A stretch of 42,924 nucleotides of DNA, from NCBI GenBank assembly GCA_902770635.1, contig CACXTX010000042.1, positions 1-42,924 of the forward strand, written 5' to 3'. How positions within the stretch are numbered: position 1 is the stretch's first letter; each line of letters opens with the position of its first letter. The notes under the pieces were generated by a model. That model did no database searches. It worked only from the letters and a program-made list of their open reading frames with translations, and had not been told where the DNA came from. Shown piece after piece: positions 30,873-38,940 of the stretch. The stretch comes from an uncultured Prevotellaceae bacterium. Lineage in GTDB: Bacteria; Bacteroidota; Bacteroidia; Bacteroidales; Bacteroidaceae. A program made the translations under genes and the position numbers.

Positions 30873-32618
30873 ATGAAACAGATACTCCTTTTCGTCAGCC
30901 TGTTCTGCACCATAGGCATGCAGGCAGCAGAGATTAACATCACCCCCGACTCGTCGCTCACCGATGCCATTCGCAAGGCTCGCGAGATGAAACGACTGGG
31001 GAAGGCTACCGAGGTGACCATCAACCTGGCGGCTGGTACGTACTTCCTGTATGAACCCTTGCGACTGCGCCCGGAAGACAGCGGACTGAAGCTGGTGGGC
31101 AAGGATGCCGTGATCAGTGGCGGCATGCAGATAACGGGGTGGAAGAAACAGGGCAAGCTGCTGGTGGCAGAGGTGCCCGACTTCAACGGTCGTCCCGTGG
31201 ACTTCCGACAGTTGTGGGTGAACGGACAGAAAGCGGTAAGGGCTCGTGACGTGAGCGACTTCGAACAGATGAACCGCATACGCACCTACGACAAGAAGAA
31301 CCACATTCTCTGGGTACCCAAGAAGGCGGTGGAGAAAATCATGAAGGCACCCTATGCCGAGATGGTGCTGCACGAGATGTGGTGTACGTCGAACCTGCGC
31401 ATCAAGAGTATTGAGGTAAAAGGCGACTCAGCGGCCATCCGCTTCCATAACCCGGAGGCGAAGCTCCAATTTGAGCATCCGTGGCCATCGCCCATGACAC
31501 CCGACACCAAGCATCCGTCGCCCTTCTACCTGACCAATGCGAAGGAACTGATAGACGAGCCCGGAGAGTGGTACCATGATATCCGAGGGCATAAACTTTT
31601 TTATGCTCCACGAACAAGTGAAAAGGTAAAAGTGAAAAGTGAAAAATTAAGTGCCATCGTTCCTGTGCTGGAGACGTTGGTAGAGGTCATCGGTAGTGCC
31701 GAGCATCCTGTCAGGAACATCACCATAGAGGGCATTACTTTCAGCCATACCACCTGGATGCGCCCCTCGGAGAAAGGACATGTGCCCCTGCAGGCTGGCA
31801 TGTATCTGACGGAGGCCTATAAGCTGCGCCCCTCGATAGACCGTCCGAACAACCACAAGCTGGACAACCAGGGATGGCTGGGACGTGCCGCTGCCGCCGT
31901 GGAACTGCGCTATGCGGAGGATGTCAACTTCAAGGACTGTCGCTTCGAACATCTGGGCGGATCGGGACTGGACTACGTCATGGCTTGTCGCCGTGGAAAG
32001 ACAACGAACTGCACGTTTACCGACATCGCCATGAACGGCTACGTATGTGGCTCGTTCTCACCGGAGGGACTGGAGACCCACCTGCCCTACCAGCCTACCG
32101 ACTTCCGCGAGGTGTGTACCCAGCAGGAGGTGAGCAACTGTCTCTTCCAGGAGGTGAGCAACGAGGACTGGGGCTGTGTGGCCATCTGTGCCGGATATGT
32201 GAGCGGCATCAACATCGAGCATAACACCATCCACGATGTGAGTTATACGGGCATCTCGCTGGGATGGGGATGGAACCGCGACCTGGTGTGTATGAAGGAC
32301 AACAAGGTGCATGCCAACCTGATCTACAACTATGCACAGCACATGTACGACTGTGCCGGCATCTATACGCTGGGCAACCAGCCGGGCACCGTCATTTCGG
32401 AGAACGTGGTGCGCGACATTGCGTCACCCAGCTACGTGCACGACCCCAACCACTGGTTCTACCTCTATACCGACGAGGGCTCGAGCAACATTACGCTGAA
32501 GGACAACTGGACACCCAGCGAGAAATTCCTGAAGAATGCCAACGGACCAGGCAACATTTGGGAGAACAACGGTCCGCAAGTTAACGAAAACATCAAACGC
32601 AATGCAGGCAGAAAATAA
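30873..32618 (+). CDS. Exported right-handed beta-helix protein, GH141-like
   Basis: 581-residue protein with a signal peptide (MKQILLFVSLFCTIGMQAAE). The rest is a right-handed parallel beta-helix: an N-terminal part typical of such enzymes (TEVTINLAAGTYFLYEPLRL, LKLVGKDAVISGG) and repeated rungs (ITIEGITFSHTTW, VNFKDCRFEHLGGSGLDYVM, INIEHNTIHDVSYTGISLGW, NLIYNYAQHMYDCAGIYTLG). The layout resembles GH141 (fucosidase/xylanase) and related beta-helix enzymes; the exact family is uncertain. Residues about 248-260 (SEKVKVKSEKLSA) are encoded by a low-complexity string (31617-31651) and look inserted. It overlaps the GH78 start by 17 nt, indicating an operon. Confidence 0.75.
   Translation: MKQILLFVSLFCTIGMQAAEINITPDSSLTDAIRKAREMKRLGKATEVTINLAAGTYFLYEPLRLRPEDSGLKLVGKDAVISGGMQITGWKKQGKLLVAEVPDFNGRPVDFRQLWVNGQKAVRARDVSDFEQMNRIRTYDKKNHILWVPKKAVEKIMKAPYAEMVLHEMWCTSNLRIKSIEVKGDSAAIRFHNPEAKLQFEHPWPSPMTPDTKHPSPFYLTNAKELIDEPGEWYHDIRGHKLFYAPRTSEKVKVKSEKLSAIVPVLETLVEVIGSAEHPVRNITIEGITFSHTTWMRPSEKGHVPLQAGMYLTEAYKLRPSIDRPNNHKLDNQGWLGRAAAAVELRYAEDVNFKDCRFEHLGGSGLDYVMACRRGKTTNCTFTDIAMNGYVCGSFSPEGLETHLPYQPTDFREVCTQQEVSNCLFQEVSNEDWGCVAICAGYVSGINIEHNTIHDVSYTGISLGWGWNRDLVCMKDNKVHANLIYNYAQHMYDCAGIYTLGNQPGTVISENVVRDIASPSYVHDPNHWFYLYTDEGSSNITLKDNWTPSEKFLKNANGPGNIWENNGPQVNENIKRNAGRK
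31617..31651 (+). repeat. In-frame low-complexity insertion in the beta-helix gene
   Basis: Repeated AGTGAAAA units, the same word type as the intergenic strings at 26830-26878. It adds a charged loop without breaking the frame. Confidence 0.6.
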
Positions 32619-34641
32619 AGCTACGTGGATATGGTATCCGGGCGACTTCGAAGTATGGCTCGGCAACATCTTCAACAATCGCAGAACGGAGCGCGGAGCC
32701 ATGTTCCCCCCGTTCTGGAAACAGGACTCACACTATGTGACGGTAGAATTCTCGAAGGCTTTCGACGTGCCGGAACAGGAGAAAATAACCATTGACTGCG
32801 AGGGACAGTTCAATTTCGCCATTGATGGAAAACTTCAGTTTCCGGCTAATGAATACATCATTCCTGCCGGCAAACACAAGCTCAACATCAAGGTGTGGAA
32901 CCAAGCAACTCCGCCCGCCTTGTTCATTGACGGCAAGACCATCCATACGGACTCTACCTGGCTGGTGACCTACGAGGACAAGCTATGGATTGACGAGAAC
33001 GGCGTAGCACACGGCTCAGGTATCTATGTACCTGCAGCCTCGTGGAACTTCGACAGCCCGGACACCCCACCCTCGTCGTTCCATCTGCAATGCGAAGAAC
33101 GCCAGCCAGTCAGTCAACATGACATAGCGAAGGACGGCACCCTCTATGACTTCGGTCGCGAGACCTTCGGCTACCTGAAGGTCAAGGGACTCAAGGGCAC
33201 CCTCCACATCTATTACGGAGAGAGCCCAGAAGAAGCACAGGACAAAGAGCATTGCGAGACACTGGACAGGCTCACATCAGCCCTCAGCCATCAGACCTCA
33301 GACCTCGGAAGCAAAGCCTTCCGCTATGTCTATATAGAAAAGGAGGAAGGAGCGAGCTACGACGAGGTGCTGATGGACTACGAATACGCTCTGCACGACG
33401 CTGACCATAGCGGTTCGTTCCGTTGTTCCGACGAGGAAATTAACAAGATATGGGACGTTGCTGCATACACCATGGACCTCACCACGCGCGAGTTCTTCAT
33501 GGACGGCATCAAGCGCGACCGCTGGACATGGAGTGGCGACGCCATCCAGTCGTACCTGATGAACTACTACCTGCGCTTCGATACGGAATGTGTGAAGCGT
33601 ACCATCAGACAACTCAGGGGGAAAGACCCCGTGACGGCTCATGTGAATACCATCATGGACTACACCTTCTACTGGTTCAAGTCGGTGTTGGACTACTACC
33701 AATATACAGGCGACGCGGACTTCGTTCGCGAGATGTGGCCTAGAATGGTGACGCTGATGGACTATGTCCTCAGCCGCACCAACAGCGAGGGAATGGCTGA
33801 GGGACAGCCCGACGACTGGATTTTCGTGGACTGGGTGGACTTCCCCATGCACAAGCGCGGAATACTTTGTTTCGAACAGATTCTGTTCTGCAAGGCATTG
33901 GAAACGATGGCACTCTGTGCCAAGGTGCTGGGCATCAACAAGAGCAACTACCGCATCAAGGCCGAGGAGTTGCGCAACAAGGTGAGGCAGACCTTCTGGA
34001 GCTACGAGCAGAAGGCCTATTATCACGCGCTGGAAGATGGTGTGCTGAACAAGCAGATTACCAAGTTCCCCAATATGTTTGCCATCATCTACGGATATGC
34101 CTATGAGGAACAGCGGCAGGAAATCATGCAAAGCGTCATGCTCAATCCCAATATCGACCCCATCACGACGCCTTATATGCGTTTCTACGAACTGGAAGCC
34201 CTCTGCATCGACGGACTGCACACCCAGGTATTGCAGGAGATGCGCGATTACTGGGGCGGCATGTTGCGCGAGGGAGCCACCTCGTTCTGGGAGAAATACG
34301 TGCCCACGGAAACGGGCACCCAGCATCTGGCGATGTACGGGCGTCCCTATGGCAAGTCGCTGTGCCACGCCTGGGGAGCCTCGCCAGTCTATTTGTTGGG
34401 CAAATATTACCTGGGGGTGAAGCCTACCAAACCCGGCTACGAGGAATATGAGGTAAGACCTGCTTTAGGCGACCTGGAATGGATGAAGGGCGACGTGCCC
34501 ACCCCGCATGGCATGATACATGTGGAGATGGACCGCAAACAGATAAAAATACGTGCCACGGAAGGTCGCGGCACGCTCTATTACAAAGACCAGCAGGTGG
34601 ACATCAAGCCCAACCAAGAGGTGGTACTTACTCTATCGTAG
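32602..34641 (+). CDS. GH78 alpha-L-rhamnosidase
   Basis: 679-residue GH78-type enzyme. N-terminal beta-sandwich domains (WIWYPGDFEVWLGNIF; VTVEFSKAFDVPEQEK; LYDFGRETFGYLKVKGLKG) precede an (alpha/alpha)6 barrel with the GH78 active-site signature DGIKRDRWTWSGDAIQSY at about residue 301 and later acidic residues (DDWIFVDWVD; PTETGTQHLAMYG; HAWGASPVYLLGKYYLGV). The start at 32602 is the first ATG giving the canonical N-terminus and overlaps the preceding gene by 17 nt. No signal peptide is visible, so it may act in the cytosol. It hydrolyses terminal alpha-L-rhamnose from pectic fragments by family. Residues about 225-236 (SALSHQTSDLGS) come from a repeat string at 33275-33307. Confidence 0.9.
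   Translation: MQAENKATWIWYPGDFEVWLGNIFNNRRTERGAMFPPFWKQDSHYVTVEFSKAFDVPEQEKITIDCEGQFNFAIDGKLQFPANEYIIPAGKHKLNIKVWNQATPPALFIDGKTIHTDSTWLVTYEDKLWIDENGVAHGSGIYVPAASWNFDSPDTPPSSFHLQCEERQPVSQHDIAKDGTLYDFGRETFGYLKVKGLKGTLHIYYGESPEEAQDKEHCETLDRLTSALSHQTSDLGSKAFRYVYIEKEEGASYDEVLMDYEYALHDADHSGSFRCSDEEINKIWDVAAYTMDLTTREFFMDGIKRDRWTWSGDAIQSYLMNYYLRFDTECVKRTIRQLRGKDPVTAHVNTIMDYTFYWFKSVLDYYQYTGDADFVREMWPRMVTLMDYVLSRTNSEGMAEGQPDDWIFVDWVDFPMHKRGILCFEQILFCKALETMALCAKVLGINKSNYRIKAEELRNKVRQTFWSYEQKAYYHALEDGVLNKQITKFPNMFAIIYGYAYEEQRQEIMQSVMLNPNIDPITTPYMRFYELEALCIDGLHTQVLQEMRDYWGGMLREGATSFWEKYVPTETGTQHLAMYGRPYGKSLCHAWGASPVYLLGKYYLGVKPTKPGYEEYEVRPALGDLEWMKGDVPTPHGMIHVEMDRKQIKIRATEGRGTLYYKDQQVDIKPNQEVVLTLS
33275..33307 (+). 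repeat. In-frame low-complexity insertion in the GH78 gene
   Basis: CATCAGCCCTCAGC followed by CATCAGACCTCAGACCTCG, a slippage-type repeat of CATCAG/CCTCAG words that lengthens a loop of the beta domain. Confidence 0.5.
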
Positions 34642-37600
34642 AGAACACATAAGCTGTGTGCGAACGGAATGTCTCGCCAGGGCGTAGCACGGTTGAGGGG
34701 AACTGTGGCTGGTTGGGAGAGTCAGCCAGATGCATCGCCTCGAAACAGATGGCAGAACGGCGCGGATAATATACATCCTGCTTGCCTCGCGTGTTACCTT
34801 TCAGACCGTTACCCGTATAGATGTGCAGCACGGGTTCGGTGGTATAAACCGTCATCTGCGTCTTGGTGGCTTCATCAGTAATCACGGCAGCAGCCTTCTG
34901 GTCGCTGCCTTTTGTTTTCAACACAAAGCTATGGTCGTAGCCACGCGTAATCTTCAGCTGTTCGTCATCGTCATCAATTCTGGCACCAATCTTCGTAGGC
35001 TTGCGGAAATCGAAGGGTGTTCCTTTCACCTTCCTCATCTTGCCGTCTAGGTTTTTCTGGGCATCGAAAGTAGCAATCTTGTCGCTGTTTACCCACAAGG
35101 TCTGGTTGGTAATTTCCTGCTCCAGATGTCCTGAGATGTTGAAGAACGAGTGATTCGTCAGATTGAGCACGGTAGGCTTCGTGGTCGTAGCCTCATAGGA
35201 AATCTCCAAGCCGTTTCTGCTGGTGAGCGCATAGGTCACGTTGAGGGTGAGTTGTCCTGGAAATCCGTTCTCGCCGTCGGCAGAGACATACTGCAATGTC
35301 ACGGTACTGTCCGTCTGGCTTTTGAGCGTCCATACGCGGTCGGCAAAACCTGGGTAGCCTCCATGCGAGATCACTCCCTTGCCATTATCCTGCAAGGAGT
35401 ACTCTACTCCATCCAGCGTGAACTTGGCACCCTTGATGCGACCCACATAGCGGCCTACCGTAGCCCCATAGTTCTGTCGGAAGCGACGGTAGTCCACCAC
35501 GTTGTCAAAGCCTGTCACACAGTCCTTTCCATTATATACCAGACTGACCAGGCGTGCTCCGTAATTGGTGATGCACGCCTCCATGCCCTGTTGGTTATGA
35601 AGGGTATAGAGTGCGGTATGCTGTCCGTCGATGACTGCGGAATAGCGCAGAGGGTCCAGCCACGACTGGGTGATGGCAGACCGCTGCTCTTCGCTGCACG
35701 TGAAGGTATAGGTCTCACCTGCCTGCGTATCGACATCATACTCATAGACAGGACGTACAGGAAGCAGGTCTAACTTTTTGAGTTCTTCCGACTGGAGGGG
35801 TTCCTTGATTGCAGCAGGTTCGAGCAACACATTAGGACACGGTCCACTGGCGGGTCGCAAGTCCCTACCCTGCAATGCAACGTAAGAACGAAGGCGAAGC
35901 GTACCGCCAAGGGTTGAACGGACGGTTGTCTCCGTCAGTTTTCCTTTCTCCCACTGGATATCCACCACAAAACCGCCACGGGCTCGCAGGCCGCGAACCT
36001 CACCCTGTTTCCAGTCGTCGGGGAGTGCGGGCAACAGGTGAACGGCTCCGTCATGACTCTGTACCAGCATCTCACAGACACCAGCCGAGCATCCGAAATT
36101 ACCGTCAATCTGGAAGGGAGGATGGGCATCGAAGAGGTTCGGATAGGTACGTCCGTCGGGATAGTTCTTAGCTTCCTCATCGCGAGGCAACAGTCGCAGC
36201 ATATTCTTGATAATCTGATAGGCATGATTGCCGTCCAGCATGCGCGCCCAGAAATTAGTCTTCCATCCCAGGCTCCATCCCGTTGCCATATCGCCACGCT
36301 GTTTCAATGTGTTGGAAGCAGCTGTGAACAATTCCGGATGGGTATAGGGTGAAATCTGGTTAGAGGGATAGAGCCCGTAGAGGTGAGAGATATGGCGATG
36401 CTCGTCCTTCGGATCGTCAGCATCGATGAGCCACTCCTGCAACTGTCCGTAGCGACCTATCTGCATGGGCGGCAACTTGGCAAGACATTCCTTCAGACGG
36501 CTCACCTCAGTATCTGACTTCCCCAACACCTTGGCAGCAAGGATAGTATTGCTCAGCACGTCGAAGACAATCTGGTTGTCCATTGTTGAACCAGCAGTCA
36601 CATTCGTTCCCTTGCCACTTGGTCCATGTTCAGGCGATACGGTAGGCACCGTCATCATCCACCCTGTCGCATTCTTCAATGCGCCATCAGCAGGATACTC
36701 GCGCATATAGTCACACAGGAAGTCAGCTGCTCCCTTCATCACCGGGTAATAGTCGGCCAGGAACTTCTTGTCACCCGTAAAAAGATAGTGTTGCCAAAGG
36801 TGTGTGGTAAGCCATGCTCCACCTGTGGGGAACATGCCCCAAGGTGTTCCATCCACAGGACCGGCAATGCGCCAGAGGTCGGTGTTATGATGGGCTACCC
36901 ACCCCTTGCAGTTATACATTACTTTGGCCGTCTCAGCACCCGTCGAACTAAGGTCACGAATCATTGAGAACAAGGGTTGCTGGGTTTCTGCGAGATTGCC
37001 CACCAAGGCAGGCCAGTAGTTCATCTCCGCATTGATATTGATGGTGTATTTCGAATCCCACGGGGCATTCATCTTGTCGTTCCATACACCTTGCAGATTG
37101 GCCGGCTGTCCGCCAGGCTGCGAAGAAGAAATCAGCAAGTAGCGACCATACTGCATCATCAGCGACACCATGTCAAGGTCGGAACCGTCGAACTTGGCCA
37201 AACGCTCGTCTGTCGGAATACTAGAGAATCTAGAATCTCTAGACTGTCTAGACAAATCTAGATAAACCCTATTATACTGCTCCTGGTATTTCTTCACGTG
37301 CTCGTCCATTAACTGCTGATAGCTCTTGCCCGCCAACTGTTGGAGCGAGAGGTTATTCTTCTGGTCAGCATTGCCGCTGATGTCGTGGTAGTTTACGAAG
37401 TTGGTGGCAGCCACGATATAGAGCGTAGCAGTGGTGGCTTTGCTGACCCTCACCTGCTTGTCCTTGTCAACCAACTTTCCGTCGGCCAGCACCTTCACAC
37501 GCAACTGAGCCTGAAGCTTTCCCTCAATTCCCTCTTGCGACACATTATTTATATAAGAAGTCAACTCATGATTCTTCACCGTATTCGTAGCCAACAAGGG

Positions 37601-38164
37601 ACTCTTGCAATCGACGGCAAACGACAGGGCACCCTTCTTGTCTGCAGACAAGTGTACGATGAGAACGTTGGCAGCCTGCGAGGCAAAGACAGTACGCTCG
37701 TAGCGCACGCCATCCACCGTGTACGACGTGGTGTTCAATGCCTTGGAAAGACTCAGCGAACGACGATAGTCCTCTGGGGTTCCCTTACCCGGATAGCTGA
37801 ACGTCAGAAAGACGCTGCTCATGGGCAGATAGCGCATACCGTGAGGACCCTTGATGAAATGCTGGTCTATCAGTCGGGCAGCCTCCTGTTCCCGTCCTGC
37901 AAAGATGAGGTCTCTCACCTGAGGAAGTGCCTGAAGCGACTCACGACTGTTGTTCTCATGGGGAGAGCCACTCCAGAACGTCTCCTCGTTCAACTGGATT
38001 TCCTCTACATCGGTCTTTCCATAGACCATTGCTCCTAAATGCGAATTTCCTATGGGGAGAGCTTCCAGCCAATGTGCGGCAGGACGGTTGTACCATAGGG
38101 AATGCTGCTGGGCAGTAGCCGTCATAGCCACCAGCACCAGACCTGTCAATATCATTCTTTTCAT
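34628..38164 (-). CDS. GH95 alpha-L-fucosidase/galactosidase fused to aldose 1-epimerase
   Basis: 1178-residue exported fusion. A signal peptide (MKRMILTGLVLVAMTATAQ) is followed by a GH95 enzyme (about 20-830) with its catalytic set: INAEMNYW (Asn pair, about 375), VSPEHG (acid Glu, about 510) and QIDGNFG (Asp, about 684). From about 845 a complete galactose mutarotase domain follows: GVISHGGYPGFADRVW, LNLTNHSFFN and ICFEAMHLADSPN carry the family His and Glu residues. Start 38164 is chosen for the signal peptide; the promoter box at 38181-38174 leaves only a 9-nt gap. The gene converges on GH78 with a 14-bp tail overlap. The predicted role is release of alpha-L-fucose or L-galactose and anomer conversion of the product. 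Residues about 300-312 (SRQSRDSRFSS) are encoded by an inserted CTAGA-rich string. Confidence 0.9.
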   Translation of the reverse strand: MKRMILTGLVLVAMTATAQQHSLWYNRPAAHWLEALPIGNSHLGAMVYGKTDVEEIQLNEETFWSGSPHENNSRESLQALPQVRDLIFAGREQEAARLIDQHFIKGPHGMRYLPMSSVFLTFSYPGKGTPEDYRRSLSLSKALNTTSYTVDGVRYERTVFASQAANVLIVHLSADKKGALSFAVDCKSPLLATNTVKNHELTSYINNVSQEGIEGKLQAQLRVKVLADGKLVDKDKQVRVSKATTATLYIVAATNFVNYHDISGNADQKNNLSLQQLAGKSYQQLMDEHVKKYQEQYNRVYLDLSRQSRDSRFSSIPTDERLAKFDGSDLDMVSLMMQYGRYLLISSSQPGGQPANLQGVWNDKMNAPWDSKYTININAEMNYWPALVGNLAETQQPLFSMIRDLSSTGAETAKVMYNCKGWVAHHNTDLWRIAGPVDGTPWGMFPTGGAWLTTHLWQHYLFTGDKKFLADYYPVMKGAADFLCDYMREYPADGALKNATGWMMTVPTVSPEHGPSGKGTNVTAGSTMDNQIVFDVLSNTILAAKVLGKSDTEVSRLKECLAKLPPMQIGRYGQLQEWLIDADDPKDEHRHISHLYGLYPSNQISPYTHPELFTAASNTLKQRGDMATGWSLGWKTNFWARMLDGNHAYQIIKNMLRLLPRDEEAKNYPDGRTYPNLFDAHPPFQIDGNFGCSAGVCEMLVQSHDGAVHLLPALPDDWKQGEVRGLRARGGFVVDIQWEKGKLTETTVRSTLGGTLRLRSYVALQGRDLRPASGPCPNVLLEPAAIKEPLQSEELKKLDLLPVRPVYEYDVDTQAGETYTFTCSEEQRSAITQSWLDPLRYSAVIDGQHTALYTLHNQQGMEACITNYGARLVSLVYNGKDCVTGFDNVVDYRRFRQNYGATVGRYVGRIKGAKFTLDGVEYSLQDNGKGVISHGGYPGFADRVWTLKSQTDSTVTLQYVSADGENGFPGQLTLNVTYALTSRNGLEISYEATTTKPTVLNLTNHSFFNISGHLEQEITNQTLWVNSDKIATFDAQKNLDGKMRKVKGTPFDFRKPTKIGARIDDDDEQLKITRGYDHSFVLKTKGSDQKAAAVITDEATKTQMTVYTTEPVLHIYTGNGLKGNTRGKQDVYYPRRSAICFEAMHLADSPNQPQFPSTVLRPGETFRSHTAYVFSTIE
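37219..37263 (-). repeat. CTAGA-rich in-frame insertion in the GH95 gene
   Basis: Within 45 nt the word TCTAGA or CTAGA occurs five times with short variable spacers, giving several small palindromes. The encoded SRQSRDSRF stretch has no counterpart that I know of in GH95 enzymes. Confidence 0.6.
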
Positions 38165-38173
38165 AACTAGCTG

Positions 38174-38236
38174 CAAAGGTACGAAATATATTTTTAACGC
38201 CAACCCACAATCTTCAGAAAATTGCAAGTTGGCGTT
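38174..38236 (-). promoter_or_regulatory. GH95 promoter embedded in an inverted repeat
   Basis: The minus-strand -7 element TACCTTTG (38181-38174) is preceded after 19 nt by TTG inside AACGCCAAC (38196-38204 on +). This pairs with GTTGGCGTT (38228-38236), a perfect 9-bp inverted repeat with a 23-nt spacer. The -33 element thus lies in one arm, as expected for an operator; the hairpin may also end the DUF4890 transcript. Confidence 0.55.
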
Positions 38237-38271
38237 ATAATGCTATAATTCAAAAATGACGGGGAGGAAGA

Positions 38272-38703
38272 TTAATCCTCTGGAATATCTGCTGGACGGG
38301 GACCGCGAGGACCACGGGGACCACCATGATGTCCAGGACGTCCGTGATGTCCGTGTCTGTGCTTCTCCTGGAACTTCTTGTACTGCTCGGGCGTCAGAAT
38401 GCTCTTCAGCTTCTCGTTATAAGCCTTACGCTTCTCGCCGAACTCCTTGCGCTTCTCCTTGCGTTCCTTCATCTGTTCCTTGCGTTCCTTCATCTGCTCC
38501 TTCTGGTCCTTGACGAAATCCTTGTTAAGGTCCAGCACCTTGGCCTTCTGTTCAGCAGTCAGTTGCAAATCGTCAGCCATACGGTTTGTCATCTCCTCGG
38601 CATTGAACTCCTTGGGAGCCTTACGTTCTTTCTTGTCACCATCCTGTGCCATTACTGCTGTCATAGAGAGCAGGGCAACCATTGTCAATAAAATCTTTTT
38701 CAT
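38272..38703 (-). CDS. DUF4890-type periplasmic helical protein
   Basis: 143-residue exported protein: signal peptide MKKILLTMVALLSMTAVMAQ, then a highly charged helical region with LQLTAEQKAKVLDLNKDFVK, duplicated KEQMKER segments and ILTPEQYKKFQEKH. The tail is rich in Gly/Pro/His/Arg (HGHHGRPGHHGGPRGPRGPR), possibly metal-binding. The repeated LT..Q....L pattern recalls Spy/CpxP-type periplasmic chaperones, to which DUF4890 proteins are comparable. A promoter box (minus TACCTTTG at 38820-38813) lies about 110 nt upstream. Monocistronic; exact function unknown. Confidence 0.85.
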   Translation of the reverse strand: MKKILLTMVALLSMTAVMAQDGDKKERKAPKEFNAEEMTNRMADDLQLTAEQKAKVLDLNKDFVKDQKEQMKERKEQMKERKEKRKEFGEKRKAYNEKLKSILTPEQYKKFQEKHRHGHHGRPGHHGGPRGPRGPRPADIPED

Positions 38704-38820
38704 GTTGTTTTGTTTTTAAAAAGTGATACATTAATTATTTTCTCTCTTGGCTTTCGCCGATGTCCCGACGAGCGAGACATTTCTATTGTCAATCGACATC
38801 TATATGACGTTGCAAAGGTA

Positions 38821-38883
38821 GGAAAAGTAAAATCGGTAACATGAAGATTTCAGCGAATGGTCATTTTTCTTCAGCGAAATGCT
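38821..38883. repeat. Intergenic repeat, copy 1
   Basis: About 63 nt with roughly 78% identity (by eye) to 42667-42730. Shared words are AAAAGTAAAA, ACATGAA, TTTCAG-GAA and TTTCTTCAGCGAAA. It lies between the DUF4890 and trkH promoters. Confidence 0.75.
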
Positions 38884-38904
38884 CAATGTTTCGGAAAAAA
38901 AATG

Positions 38905-38912
38905 TATCTTTG
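38905..38912 (+). promoter_or_regulatory. -7 promoter element of trkH-trkA
   Basis: TATCTTTG at 38905-38912, 28 nt before ATG 38941; no clear -33 element. Confidence 0.55.
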
Positions 38913-38940
38913 CAGCAGAAGACCTAACATTAACATAGTC

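Noticed and set aside
33298-34368. 356-codon minus-strand frame
   Set aside because: Shadow of GH78, whose catalytic motifs are on the + strand.
27049-38164. Polysaccharide utilisation locus in the strict sense
   Set aside because: Several hydrolases cluster, but no SusC/SusD pair or dedicated sensor regulator lies in the window.
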